Positions 47,401 through 59,282 of a stretch of 64,000 bases of DNA are shown here, one piece after another. Source of the DNA: Artemisia argyi (taxonomy: Eukaryota; Streptophyta; Magnoliopsida; Asterales; Asteraceae); NCBI GenBank assembly GCA_030686995.1, contig CM060702.1, forward strand, positions 62,655,340 to 62,719,339, read 5' to 3'. The notes beneath the pieces are model-generated. The model was not told where the DNA came from, did no database searches, and saw nothing but the letters and a program-made list of their open reading frames with translations. Position 1 is the stretch's first letter. Every line of letters begins with the position of its first letter. A program made the position numbers and the translations under genes.

Positions 47401-48006
47401 CTGGGGTGGGTTGGGCTTGTGGGTGGACTGGGCTTGGTTTTGGGTGCATAAGGGTTTGTTTTGGTTTTGGATTAAGTAAAAAAGGGTCCTGTTTGCTAAT
47501 AGTTATCACAAGGACCATTTTTGTAAATCCTTCAAAGTTGAGGGGGCTGATGTGTAACTTATCCAAGGTACCCACAAGGACTAATGTTGCCAATAACCAT
47601 AACTTCAAGAACCATTTTGGCATATTTCCAATTTTCAAAATTCCAAAACTTCCCAGGGACCACTTTTGCCATTTTTGGATTTTTCAGGGACTAAATACGT
47701 AATTTTGGAAAACTTGCAACCCAAATGTAATATTTTGTGAAATTGACTTTCAAAACCTTGGGTTGACTTTTTCTTTCAAAATAAATGCTTAGGGACTAAA
47801 TTTGACAAGTTTTGAAACTTGGGGGACTGAAACTGCCAATACTGCAAACTTTATACGTTTTTTCTTTGTTTTTGCACATTTTGCTTTTAAAACACATAAA
47901 ACACAATCCCTGGGATAATTTAAGTATTTTGATATCTTTTTGATTGTTTTTGTGCGTTTTGGTAGTTTAAATATATCAAAAACGATGAGTGTTTGAGCAC
48001 ACATCA
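44445..48006 (-). repeat. 5' LTR of the Athila-type element
   Basis: 3562 bp, collinear with 33646-37213, ending GAGCACACATCA before GTGTG (48007-48011). Confidence 0.93.
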
Positions 48007-48011
48007 GTGTG

Positions 48012-48265
48012 GTTGTTTGTTTAAATTTAATGCACTTTGTTTATAGAAGTAATGCAGTAGTTACTTGTTTTATCAGGTGCGAGTCTAGGTTAGTGTATGC
48101 GCACAACGTGTTAGGCGTAGTTGTGATAAAGTGATGCAGTAGAGATTTCTAGGTGGCTTTTAAGCCTAGAATAGGTTAGGTGCATAGCGTTTTATGTGTC
48201 AAAAATTGATTTTGTATTATTTTGAATGTGTGATGCAGTAGATGTGAAAAAGTGATGCAGTAGAT
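48012..48265. repeat. GATGCAGTAG repeat block left of the LINE
   Basis: Short diverged units containing (A/G)ATGCAGTAG (about 48050, 48134, 48233, 48256), with TTAGG(T/C)GCATAG and TTTTATGTGTCAAAAATTG. The same words return right of the LINE at 51002-51100, so the LINE landed inside this repeat. Confidence 0.6.
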
Positions 48266-50347
48266 GTGAACGGTCCGGCGGTACAGGAGTTTGCAGCGAA
48301 AGTCTCTGAGGGACTGTCGGATCGGTCAGAGGACTTAAATGTTATGGACGCGGATCAGATGTGGAACACCCTATCCTGCATCATTAAAGATGCAGCTAAG
48401 GAGTCACTAGGTATGGCTTCTGGGACAACGAGAACCCAAACAAACCAAAGAGAATCTTGGTGGTATAGTGATGAGGTGCAAACCAAGGTAGCGGCGAAAC
48501 AATCTAGGTTTAGAGAGCTCCTTTTGAGTAGAGCGGGTAATCTAGAGAATAGGGTCGAGGCAGAGGAGAGGTATAAAGTAGCCAAAAGAGAAGCGAAAAA
48601 GGCAGTAGCCCAGGAGAAAGACAAAGCGTACGAGGTTCTGTATAAGAACTTGGACTCCAAGGAAGGGGTAAACGATATTTTCAAGAGTGCTAAAGCCCGA
48701 GAGAGGAGAAGCAGGGATTTGGGAAACATAAGATTCATTAAAGATGTGGATGGACATAGCATTGTCAACGAAGAGGATATTAGGAAAAGATGGGGAGATT
48801 ATTTCTCCTCTCTTTTTAACGAGAGGGCTACACAAGAAAGCGGGGAGAGAGGGACCCCTAGCCAAGATTTGCTTCCAGAGTGCGACTACTTGGATATCAG
48901 CCAAGGTGAAGTGAACGTTGCATTAATGAAGATGGGAAGAAACAAAGCGGTAGGCCCAGACCAAATACCCATAGAAGCTTGGAGGAGCTTAGGTGACGAG
49001 GGGTTAAGATGGTTGACTTCCCTCTTCAACAAGATTTTCTCTAGTGATAAGATGCCAGAGGAATGGAGGCTCAGTGAAGTCATCCCTATCTACAAGAACA
49101 AGGGTGACGTACAAGTGTGTAGCAACTATAGGGGTATTAAGCTCCTTAGTCACATGATGAAGCTCTGGGAGAGGGTTATTGAGAGAAGGTTGAGAAGGGA
49201 AACGAGGGTGTCAGAGAACCAGTTTGGTTTTATGCCAGGAAGGTCGCCGATCGAGGCTATTCACCTCCTCAGAAGCCTTATGGAGAAATATCGAGAAAGG
49301 CAAAGAGACTTGCATATGGCCTTCATCGACCTAGAAAAGGCATATGATAGTGTCCCACGTGAGTTGATTTGGAGAACTCTGATAGACAAGGGAACCCCAA
49401 GGAGATACTTGAGAGTCATAAAGGATATGTACGAGGGGGCGAAGAAACGTGTACGGTCCACAGTGGGAACCTCAGAGTTTTTCTCTGTGAAAGTTGGACT
49501 ACACCAGGGATCAGCCATTAGCCCTTATCTATTCGCCTTGATTCTTGATGAGCTATCACGTGGGATCCAAGAGTGCATCCCTTAGAGCATGATATTCGCA
49601 GATGATATTGTATTGGTGGCAGAGTCAGCGAACGGGTTGAACAACAGACTTGAGCATTGGAGGGAGGCTCTTGAAGAGAATGGCCTTCGGGTTAGTAGGG
49701 AGAAGACTGAATACATGAGATGTGCTTTCGGTAAGAGCGATATCAGCCACAACGAAGAAACGGAAGTCTGTATCGGAGACCAGATCCTCCCACCTAAGGA
49801 GTCTTTTAGATATTTGGGTTCGGTGATTCACAAATCAGGGACGATAGACAGTGACGTAACCCACCGTATCGGTAGAGGCTGGGCGAAATGGAGGGCGGCG
49901 TCAGCGGTGCTATGTGATTGGAAAGTACCCGTTAAGCTTAAGGGTAAATTTTATAGGGTGGCTATTAGACTGGCTATGCTGTACGGGTCAGAGTGTTGGC
50001 CTATCACAAAAGCCCAAGCAAACAGGGTGGAAGTAGCGGAACTAAGAATGCTCAGATGGACTTATGGTAAAACTATGTCTGACATGATTCCTAACGGGGT
50101 GTTCAGATCGGCACTTGAAGTAGAATCTCTTATCTCGAAGATGAGAGAAGGAAGGTTGAGGTGGTTTGGTCATGTTAGGAGAAGACCACAAACAGCGCCA
50201 GTAAGGAGAGTCGAATCGCTTATAGTCGATGGTCGGAGAAGGAGGGGTAGACCTAAACTTAGATGGGAGGATAGGCTTAAGCTCGACATGGAGGAGCTTC
50301 ACATGTCCGAGGACATGACCTCAGATAGGATTAGTATTCGTGGTTAG
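48266..50347 (+). pseudogene. RTE-type LINE reverse transcriptase ORF, 5' truncated
   Basis: One reading frame with a single TAG (49583-49585), just upstream of the catalytic box. Reverse transcriptase motifs in order: KAVGPDQIPIEAW, VIPIYKNKGD, NYRGIKLLS, QFGFMPGRSPIEAI, LHMAFIDLEKAYDSVP, GLHQGSAISPYLFA, MIFADDIVLVAES (FADD box) and ESFRYLGSVI. The C-terminal end is RLRWFGHVRRRP then RRRRGRPKLRWED, as in plant RTE elements. The N-terminal apurinic endonuclease is missing, so the copy is truncated at the 5' end, which is usual for LINEs. The protein primes reverse transcription at nicked target DNA. This copy is dead through truncation and the stop. Confidence 0.88.
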
Positions 50348-50962
50348 TTTTGGGGCTAGGATGGGTTTGGGGTTTGTTGTGGTTTAGGCTTTTTAGGGTC
50401 CTTTGGCTTGCCCCCTTTAGGAGATAGGAGCTTTTGCTTTGCCTCGGCTAGTGCTGTGGTTTTGCTTTTGTTGTGCCTTTAGGCTTTAGGCCCTTTGCCT
50501 GTGCCTTTTGCTTGCTCTTTTTGCTTTGCCTTAGTTTTAGGCCCTTTGCGTTGCCCTCTTTGGTCTTAGCTGCTTGGTTTGGCCTTGGTCTTGTGTCCCC
50601 CTCGCACCCTTATTTGTTGGCGCTTGTCTAGGTGGTTTTGTTCTGGTTGTTTTGTCTTGGTTGACTTGTCGTTTTGCTTTGTTTGCTCTTTTACTTGTTG
50701 TGTCGGTTTGCTTTTATGTTTGCTTATATGCATGTTGTGTCGTATTGCCTATTTGTTTGTTTTGCTCTGTTTGCTTTTATGCTTTTTTCCTTTTCCTTGT
50801 TTTGCATTCTTTTTATTGTGTTATTTACTTCGAGCACACTTTGCACACACTTGCCGGAGGTCTTTCTGGAAGCAGTCTCTCTACCTGCAGGGTTCCCTGG
50901 GGTAGGGGTAGGATCTGTCTACATCCCACCTCCCCCGTACCCCGCCTAGGCGGGATTGGGTA

Positions 50963-51001
<39 letters not shown>
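50348..51001 (+). other. LINE 3' UTR ending in (TTG)n
   Basis: A GT/CT-rich tail with a GGGGTAGGGGTAGGATCTG..CCCGTACCCCGCCTAGGCGGG stretch and a terminal (TTG)13 or so (about 50963-51001), the typical plant RTE end. Frames here with poly-Val are artefacts. I could not recognise a clear target duplication. Confidence 0.8.
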
Positions 51002-51353
51002 AAGTTAGGCGCATAGAGTTTTATGTGTCAAAAATTGTTTGTGTGTTTGTTTCAATGTCCGATGCAGTAGTTGTGATAAAGTAATGCATTAAGGATTTCT
51101 AGTGCATCCTCAAAAAATATAAAAAATTACAACACTTTTAGCCTATTCTAATTCTGTAGTTATATGTACCCTTAGTTATATGTTAATTCACTTTCAAGAT
51201 TGACCAACTAAGATTTAATCAGTGATGCTATGTGAATTGTTAATTCACTTTATGTTATTGTTGCATCTTAAGGCTTTTATTTATGAAGTAAAGGGGTCTT
51301 AAGCTATATAAGCTGGTTAGACTGAACAGAGGTTTACTTGTTTTTCTATACAG
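51002..51353. other. Spacer with GATGCAGTAG remnants
   Basis: Continues the repeat block interrupted by the LINE (GTTAGGCGCATAGAG, GATGCAGTAGTTGTG near 51061), then AT-rich sequence that looks like an intron ahead of the first MAU2-like exon (acceptor CTATACAG at 51346-51353). Confidence 0.45.
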
Positions 51354-53278
51354 CAATTACTCTTGAAGTCAATCCCCTCATGCTTCGAGTTGAAGTGCAG
51401 AGCTTATAGCTTGCTAAGCCAATGTTACCATCTCGTTGGAGCTGTATCTTCTCAAAAAAAGCTATTAAATAAGGGAATGAAACTCACTGCAACCTTCGGG
51501 GAGGGGTATGCATTCTTTGTCAGCTTAAACTAAAGCTTCTTAGTATTCTCACATTTTGAAACATCGAGATTCAGCTACAATTTAGTCTCTCGATAATAAG
51601 CTAAATGACATCCTTTCATGCAACTTCTACAATTGGAATCTATACTAATTGCTATTGTTGTTTGTTGGAAGGTTTTCCCGGAAGTTGTGGTCATGCAACT
51701 TTAATTCACAGCTCGCAAATGCACTCATCATAGAAGGAGATTATCATGGTTCAGTATCTGCTCTGGAGGAGGGTTGTGTTTATGCATGTGACATGTACTA
51801 CCAGAAGTTACAGGTGAGTGAAATTCATAATTGTAAATTTAATTGGTTAATAAATAAAGGGCATCTAGCATTTATTCCCGTGTCTTTTTCTTAGTTTGGC
51901 ATCCACTATTATTACACCACATATGATCTAGTTGCATCCATGCTTTACTTTCTATTCTTTTAACAAATTGACGCGGTGCATATATGCGATCTAATTGTGT
52001 TAGTGGTGCTTATGAACAAATGTTTTTTGCAACTTCGGTTCTACATGTACACCTCATACAATGAGAGGACGGAAGCTTAGTTGAAGGTGATGTAAGTAGA
52101 TGCAATGATTTTTGGGAATCCATTGATCCAGCCAAGGTTAATCTATTTGTATCTTGCTGCATAATATCTTATGGGGTATAAACTAACATGAAAATTGATG
52201 GGTTTTAGCGATATTTTTATATCACAATGTAATGATACCAACATCATGAAGTTAATTGCGTATCATAAGAAAAACTCTGAAAGCTTTGGGCTAAAAAATC
52301 TCATTCTCTATGAGCTATAGCCTATCATCAGTCATGAGCTGATTTCATCAATTTATTTCCCTATTCTTTTACGTTTATGGGTTAGGGAGGCGAGGGTGAT
52401 CATCCTCTCCCTTGTCATTGTCAGGTAGTCATTTCAGACACCATGAAATAACTATGGTCAAGAATTAATTCAAAAATCCAATTTTAGTTGGTCTTACTCG
52501 TCAAGAACTGCATAAGTTACTTTTTTATCGGGTACTTACCGATTGTCTTTCAGTTTATCACCTATGTCTTTTACCAAATGACTTTGATATGGCTTTGTTA
52601 ACATTTGACCACCAATGTCTTTCAGTTTGCATTATTAGTTAGAAAAACTACTGTGGTTGTTAAAATCTTTAAACAAGATAACTAGAAAATGCTGCTATTT
52701 ATAACTAGCTTGGGCCTTTTGGATGTTGTATTATAACTATATTGAGGATGGATATCCCTATATAGCCATACAAGCAATTTTCTAGTTCATTGGCTATACA
52801 TGCAGTTTTGGTGATTAGTGATATCTAAGTTCATATTTTCTTATAAAGATGTTCCCTACAATTTTAATCTATTCTTCTTTTTGACTCCTCTTGTGGAACC
52901 AGAGACAACAATGTACTGCCTTATTTTTTTTAAATGAGCTACTCCACATATTCTTTTTCCTACGTATATGCGACTACAAGAGTGCCGGTCAACATGTTGA
53001 CAAACTCGAAGCTGCAATGAAGGCCGACTTACAGAAGATGCAGGATGCCCGGGAGCTCACTAAAGAACTCGATATAGTTAACGAAGGCCTCTCACAAACT
53101 GATCTACCCTATAGAGATAGGGCTACACTAAGTTCAAGACGAACTCAACTTGAAGGAGAAACTTGAATTGGCACCTCCTCCTATTGATGGAGAGTGGCTA
53201 CCAAAGAGTGTCGTATATTCACTAGTTGATCAAATGGTGGTTGTCTTTGACCACCCAAAGGGACTCTTTAAGGATTGA
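51354..53278 (+). pseudogene. MAU2/SCC4-like cohesin-loading factor gene fragment (four exons)
   Basis: Exon 1 is 51354-51505 (QLLLKSIPSCFELKCRAYSL, LSQCYHLVGAV), donor GTATG. Exon 2 is 51672-51813 (RKLWSCNFNSQLANALIIEG, SALEEGCVYACDMYYQKLQ), donor GTGAG. Exon 3 is about 52020-52136 (MFFATSVLHVHLIQ, stop, EDGSLVEGDVSRCNDFWESI). Exon 4 is 52903-53278 (FLNELLHIF, RICDYKSAGQHVDKLEAAMK, DLPYRDRATLSSRR), with a frameshift near 53160 and then GEWLPKSVVYSLVDQMVVVF and HPKGLFKD. Codon phase is kept across the junctions I could test. The order and sequence fit plant MAU2 (SCC4), the TPR protein that with SCC2 loads cohesin on chromatin. Introns are retained, so this is a DNA-level copy. A stop in exon 3 (Trp codon position) and the frameshift disable it, and both ends of the gene are missing. 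Confidence 0.72.
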
Positions 53279-53701
53279 ATTATCTCAAAGGTAGATCTTT
53301 CTGCTCATATCATCACTGTGATTTAAATGTTCATTCCTTATAAATAGGGGTACAAAATGGGAAGGTCAGGATGATGGGTGACGGGGTTGGAAAATGATAC
53401 AAGTAGTTTTCAGTAGAGGTTAAAATGGACTCGGGACAGGTTGATCTGCAAACGCTGTGCTATTTTTTATTTTCCAAATCTTCTAAATGAATAATGTTTA
53501 AATGATGATTGATAAAATATCATTAATTCCATAAAACAGCGATTTCGAAAGCTTTATATATTGAATTTCATGACATTCTACCCCTTGGACACATTTAGTT
53601 AGTTTTTTAAACATAAGTCACTTGACCCATTACAGATAAAACATAATACAAATCAACCATTTCTTACAAATATGAGCTAAAATTGTCATTTCTTACAAAT
53701 A
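53279..53701. other. Spacer between the MAU2-like and DnaJ-like fragments
   Basis: AT-rich, no gene recognised. I cannot tell whether it is intron of either fragment or a junction. Confidence 0.4.
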
Positions 53702-53750
53702 TGATTTAAGAAGGCTTATCGAAAGCAGCTCTTAGACATCATCCAGAAAA
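53702..53750 (+). pseudogene. J-domain helix II / HPD exon remnant
   Basis: Short coding remnant: KKAYRK, then, after a one-base deletion, AALRHHPEK. It matches the J-domain segment of plant TPR-DnaJ proteins (KKAYRKAALRHHPDKAGQ). The HPD signature that stimulates Hsp70 ATPase reads HPE here. This exon occurs once, only ahead of the first of the four downstream repeats. Confidence 0.65.
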
Positions 53751-53859
53751 GGTCTTGCTCAGTATTTTGCATCTAAAATAAATCCACTTTAATCAAATGT
53801 CACATTTACTCAACTGGTTTCCAGTATAAATAGTTTCTTTTTTGGTGACTTGTCAATAG

Positions 53860-54247
53860 GCTGGCCAGGTCCTTGCAAGAGCTGAAAGTGGAAGGGATGA
53901 GCAACAATAGAAAGTGATTATTGAATGAATTCAAATGGATGCCGACAAAATCTTCAAGATGATTGGAGAGGCATACGTTGTGCTTTCAGATTCCACTAAG
54001 GTCTGCAGCTTTTATACATCTACAACCTAGTTATTTATTATAGGTGTTTTCACTTTTTCGTAAACAAGCTAGCTATTTCCTAATTTTAAACTCAAATTTA
54101 ACTTTGTGGAGGTCCAAGTATGATCCTGAAGAGGAAATGGGGGATGATGCAGAAGTATGCTTTGCCAGCACTAGTAGAAGATATTCCGATTTTTACAGTT
54201 CTCCATATACACATGATTCAAGAAAGACCTACAATGCTTTTTTTTAA
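53860..54247 (+). pseudogene. DnaJ-like exon pair, copy 1
   Basis: Exon at 53860-54000 (AGQVLARAESGRDEQQ, stop, ..DADKIFKMIGEAYVVLSDST K) and exon at 54110-54247 (RSKYDPEEEMGDDAEV..SRRYSDFYSSPY). They encode the end of a J domain (helices III-IV, ending VLSDSTKRSKYD) and the start of an acidic tail, as in Arabidopsis TPR-DnaJ proteins such as At5g12430. Two stops lie in the first exon, and the acceptor of the second has decayed (TGTGG in place of TGCAG). Most damaged of the four copies. Confidence 0.72.
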
Positions 54248-55365
54248 CAGAATCAATGCTTAATTCTTACTGCATCAATGCTTATTTTTTACTGAATCAG
54301 TGCTTAATTCTTACTACATCAATGCTTATTCTTTACTGAATCAATGCTTAATGCTTATTTTTTTACTGAATTAATGCTTAATTCTTACTGCATGAATGCT
54401 TATTTTTACCGAATCAATATTTTTCTTATTGGAGCTTGGAGTTCAAGTCTAGTTACATCGTTGAAGCTATATTTAGTGACACTCCCCACCCCATCTCTTT
54501 TGATATAAATGTTGGAGTTCAAGTCTAGTTATGATTCGGCTTAAGCTCGGCTTGGAAAGCATGATTTATATGAAATGATAGTGTTTTTATTAATCAAATA
54601 ATGCTCGACTCGATAAGCTTGATATATTTTTACAAAAAAATGGTTGCACTTGGTTTATTTACATATAAGCCTTTAAACTATACATATTATATAGAGTAAA
54701 CTGCAAATTTTTAACCAACTATAATTTAAATATAAGATAAATTTGAATTCGGCCCGAACTTGATTCGAAAAACTTGATCCATTACAATATTATTCTACTG
54801 CATCACAACAACACTTAACTGCATCACTGTGTTTTTATACTGCATCACAGAGTATAATCTACTGCATCACTAAGTATAATAAACTAAGACCATGATGTAG
54901 TACATTTCACTACTATGTTGCACTAAAGCTAAAAAATATTAAGACCACGATGCAGTGCATCACATTAATACTTAACTGCATCATTGTGTTATTATATTGC
55001 ATCACAAGGTATAATCTATTGCATCACAATGTATAAGTTATTGCATCAGTATGTATATTCTAGTGTATTACAATACACTAAACAAAGTAAGTGGATGCTA
55101 TAAATGATTTAAAATGAGAAAAAAGATATGAAGTATATTTCATAAACACTGGGATATTATTGTATTGTAGTTCGGTAATAAATGCTACACGTCTCTCCAA
55201 AAAAAATTTGTCTTGCAAGAAATCCTTGAATATCTATATTTTTATACAAAATTTCTGATTTTTTTTTGAAATCACGCTAAATTACGCTGATTTTTTTTTC
55301 AAATGTCAGATTTACTTAACTATTTTCCATTATAAATAGTTTCTTTTTTGGTGACTTGTATATAG

Positions 55366-55753
55366 GCTGGTCAGGTCCTTGCAAGAACTGAAAGTGGAAG
55401 GGATGGGCAACAATGGAAAGTGATTACTGAATTAATTCAAACGGATGCTGACAAAATCATCAAGATGATTGGAGAGGCACACGTTGTGCTTTCAGATTCC
55501 ACTAAGGTCCGCAAGTTTTATACATCTACAACCTGGTTATTTATTATAGGCATTTTCACTTTTTTGTAAACAAGCTAGCTATCTTTTAATTTTAAACTCT
55601 AATTTAACTTTGCAGAGGTCCAAGTATGATCTTGAGGAGGAAATGGAGGATGATGCAGATGTAAGCTTTGCCCGCACTAACATAAGATATTCCGATTTTT
55701 ACAGTTCTCCATATACACATGAATCAAGAAAGACCTACAATGCTTTTTTTTAA
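55366..55753 (+). pseudogene. DnaJ-like exon pair, copy 2
   Basis: Exon 55366-55506 (47 codons, open: AGQVLARTESGRDGQQWKVI..) with donor GTCCGC. Exon 55616-55753 follows TTTGCAG and ends NAFF-stop. Both exons are open, so splicing would keep the frame. It starts 1506 bp after copy 1 within a tandem repeat that also includes introns and downstream AT-rich sequence. Confidence 0.72.
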
Positions 55754-56908
55754 AAAAACTAAATCATTGCTTAATTCTTACTGCATCAACGCTTATTTTT
55801 ACTGAATCAATGCTTAATTCTTACTGCATCAATGCTTATTCTTTTCTGAATCAATGCTTAATGCTTATTTTTTTACTGAATTAACGCTTAATTCTTACTG
55901 CATGAATGCTTATTTTTACTGAATCAATATTTATCTTATTTTGGAGCTTGGAGTTCAAGTCTAGTTACATCGTTGAAGCTTCATTTAGTGACACTCTCCA
56001 CCGCATCTCTTTTTTGATCTAAATGTTGGAATTCAAGTCTAGTTATGATTCGGCTTAAGCTAGGCTTGGAAAGCTCGATTTATTTGTAATGATAGTGTTT
56101 TTATTAACCAAATACAATTAAAATATGAGAAAAAATTGAATTCGGCTCAAGCTCGACTCGATAAGCTTGATATATTTTTACAAAAAATTGGTTACACTTG
56201 GTTTATTAAAATATAAGCCTTTAAACTATACATATTATATAGAGTAAACTGCAAATTTTTAACCAACTAAAATTTAAATATAAGATAAATTTGAATTCGG
56301 CCCGAACTTTATTCGAAAAACTTGATCTATTACAATATTATTCTACTGCATCACATCAATACTTAACTGTATCACTGTGTTTTTATACTGCATCACAGAG
56401 TATAATCTACTGCATCACTAAGTATAATAAACTAAGACCATGATGTAGTCACTACTGTGCTGCACTAAAGCTAAAAACTATTAAGACCATGATGCAGTGC
56501 GTCACATTAATACTTAACTGCATCATTATGTTATTATGTTGCATCACAAGGTAGAAACTACTGCATCACAATGTATAAGTTACTGCATCAGTATGTATAT
56601 TGTACTGTATTACAATACACTAAAGAAAATAATCGAATGCTATAAATGATTTAAAATGAGAAAAAAGATGCGAAGAATATTTCATAAACACTGAGATATT
56701 ATTGTATTGTAGTTCGGTAATAAATACTACACGTCTCTCCTAAGAAAATTTGTCTTGCAAGAAATCCTTGAATATCTATATTTTTATACAAAATTTCTGA
56801 TTTTTTTTTAAAATCACGCTGAATTACGCTGATTTTTTTTTTCAAATGTCACATTTACTCAACTGTTTTCCGGTATAAATAGTTTCTTTTTTGGTGACTT
56901 GTATATAG

Positions 56909-57296
56909 GCTAGTCAGGTCCTTGCAAGAGCTGAAAGTGAAAGGGATGGGCAACAATGGAAAGTGATTACTAAATCAATTCAAATGGATGCTGACAAAAT
57001 CTTCAAGATGATTGGAGAGGCATGCGTTGTGCTTTCAGATTCCACTAAGGTTTGCAGCTTTTACACATCTACAACCTGGTTATTTATTATAGGCATTTTC
57101 ACTTTTTCGTAAACAAGCTAGCAATTTTCTAATTTTAAACTCTAATTTAACTTTGCAGAGGTCCAAGTATGATCTTGAAGAGGTAATGGGGAATGAAGCA
57201 GAAGTAAGCTTTGCCAGCAATAGCAGAAGATATTGCGATTTTTACAGTTCTCTATATACATATGAATCAAGAAAGACCTACAATGTTTTTTTTTAA
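56909..57296 (+). pseudogene. DnaJ-like exon pair, copy 3
   Basis: Exon 56909-57049 (open, ..DADKIFKMIGEACVVLSDST) and exon 57159-57296 after TTTGCAG (RSKYDLEEVMGNEAEVSFAS..NVFF-stop). It lies 1543 bp after copy 2, with the same intron and flanking sequence. Confidence 0.72.
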
Positions 57297-58452
57297 CTGA
57301 ATCAATGCTTAATTCTTACTGCATCAATCCTTATATTTACAGAATCAATGGTAAATTCTTACTGCATTAATGCTTATTTTTTACTGAATCAATGCTTAAT
57401 GCTTATTTTTTTTTTACTGAATTAATGCTTAATTCTTACTGCATGAATGCTTATTTTTACTGAATCAATATTTTTCTTATTTTGGAGCTTGGAGTTCAAG
57501 TCTAGTTACATCGTTGAAGCTTCATTTAGTGACACTCCCCACCGCATCTCTTTTGATCTAAATGTTGGAGTTCAAGTCTAGTTATGATTCGGCTTAAGCT
57601 CGGCTTGGAAAGCTCGATTTATTTGTAATGATAGTGTTTTTATTAACCAAATAAAATTAAAATATGAGAAAAAATTGAATTCGGCTCAAGCTCGACTCGA
57701 TAAGCTTGATATATTTTTACAAAAAATTGGTTACACTTGGTTTATTTACATATAAGCCTTTAAACTATACATATTATATAGAGTAAACTGCAAATTTTTA
57801 ACCAACTAAAATTTAAATATAAGATAAATTTGAATTTGGCCCAAACTTGGTTCGAAAAACTTGATCCATTACAATATTATTCTACTGCATAACAACAATA
57901 CTTAACTGCATCACTGTGTTTTTATACTGCATCACAGAGTTTAATCTACTACATCACTAAGTATAATAAACTAAGACCATGATGTAGTACATTTCACTAC
58001 TGTGGTGCACTAAAGCTAAAAAATATTAAGACCATGATGTAGTGCATCACACTAATACTTAACTGCATCATTGTATTATTATATTGCATCACAAGGTATA
58101 ATCTACTGCATCACAATGTATAAGTTACTGCATCAGTATGTATATTCTAGTGTATTACAATACACTAAACAAAATAATAGAATGATATAAATGATTTAAA
58201 ATGAGAAAAAAGATATGAAGTATATTTCATAGCACTGAGATATTATTGTATTGTAGTTCAGTAATAAATGCTACACGTCTCTCCAAAGAAAATTTGTCTT
58301 GCAAGAAATCCTTGAATATCTATATTTTTATACAAAATTTTTGATTTTATTTTTGAAATCACGCTGAATTACATTGTGTTTTTTTTCAAATGTCATATTT
58401 ACTGAACTATTTTCCATTATAAATAGTTTCTTTTTTGGTGACTTGTATATAG

Positions 58453-58844
58453 GCTGGTCAGGTCCTTGCAAGAGCTGAAAGTGGAAGGGATGGGCAACAA
58501 TGGAAAGTGATTACTGAATCAATTCAAACGGATGCTGACAAAATCTTCAAGATGATTGGAGAGGCGTACGTTGTGCTTTCAGATTCCACTAAGGTCTGCA
58601 GGTTTTATACATCTACAACCTGGTTATTTATTGTAGGCGTTTTCACTTTTTCATAAACATGCTAGCTATTTTTCTAATTTTAATCTCTAATTTAACTTTG
58701 CAGAGGTCCAAGTATGATCTTGAAGAGGAAATGGGGGATGATACAGAAGTAAGCTTTGCCAGCACTAGCAGAAGATATTGCGATTTTTACAGTTCTCCAT
58801 GTACACATGAATCAAGAAAGACCTATAATGCTTTTTTTTTTTAA
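58453..58844 (+). pseudogene. DnaJ-like exon pair, copy 4
   Basis: Exon 58453-58593 (open, AGQVLARAESGRDGQQWKVI..EAYVVLSDST) and exon 58704-58844 after TTTGCAG (RSKYDLEEEMGDDTEVSFAS..). It lies 1544 bp after copy 3. The repeat unit breaks off near 59280, where pure CTACTGCATC arrays begin. Confidence 0.72.
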
Positions 58845-59282
58845 CTAAATCAGTGCTTAATTCTTACTGCATCAATGCTTATTTTTTACTGCATCAATGC
58901 TTAATTCTTACTGCATTAATGCTTATTTTTTACTGAATCAATGCTTAATGCTTATTTTTTTTTACTGAATTATTGCTTAATTCTTACTTCATGAATGCTT
59001 ATTTTTATTGAATCAATATTTTTCTTATTGGATTTTGGAGTTTAAGTCTAGTTACATTGTTGAAGCTTCATTTTGTGACACACCCCACCGCATCTCTTTT
59101 GATCTAAATGTTGGAGTTCTAAGTCTAGTTATGATTCGGCTTAAGCTCAGCTTGGAAAGCTCGATTTATTTGTAATGATAGTGTTTTTATTAACCAAATA
59201 AAATTAAAATATGAGAAAAAATTGAATTCGGCTCAAGCTTAACTCGATAAGCTTGATATATTTTTACAAAAAATTGGTTACA

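Larger units (their letters stand above)
33646..48006 (-). mobile_element. Full-length Athila-type Ty3/gypsy element with 3.56 kb LTRs
   Basis: Left LTR 33646-37213 (3568 bp) and right LTR 44445-48006 (3562 bp), flanked by a perfect GTGTG duplication (33641-33645 and 48007-48011). Read right to left: LTR, tRNA-Asp type primer site (44422-44439), gag, protease, reverse transcriptase, RNase H, integrase, a long non-coding 3' part, and a polypurine tract (AGTGTGGGGGAT on the minus strand, 37214-37225). Integrase has no visible chromodomain. The FMDD catalytic box, the primer type and the [17 protein letters not shown] block support the Athila lineage. Coding damage is light: two stops and one frameshift. 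The LTRs differ at a few dozen positions by eye, so the insertion is fairly young. Confidence 0.95.
53750..59280 (+). repeat. Tandem repeat of ~1.54 kb units containing DnaJ exons (about 3.6 copies)
   Basis: Each unit contains an intron end, exon pair, AATGCTTAATTCTTACTGCATC block, GGAGCTTGGAGTTCAAGTCTAG, a GGCTTAAGCTCGGCTTGG stretch, a CTACTGCATCAC block, and ATTTCATAAACACTGAGAT..TACACGTCTCTCC leading into the next unit. Starts of the coding part: 53860, 55366, 56909, 58453. Confidence 0.85.

Noticed and set aside
50574..51008. 144-codon Val/Cys/Phe-rich frame with a poly-Val tail
   Set aside because: GT-rich LINE 3' UTR and (TTG)n end, not a membrane protein gene.
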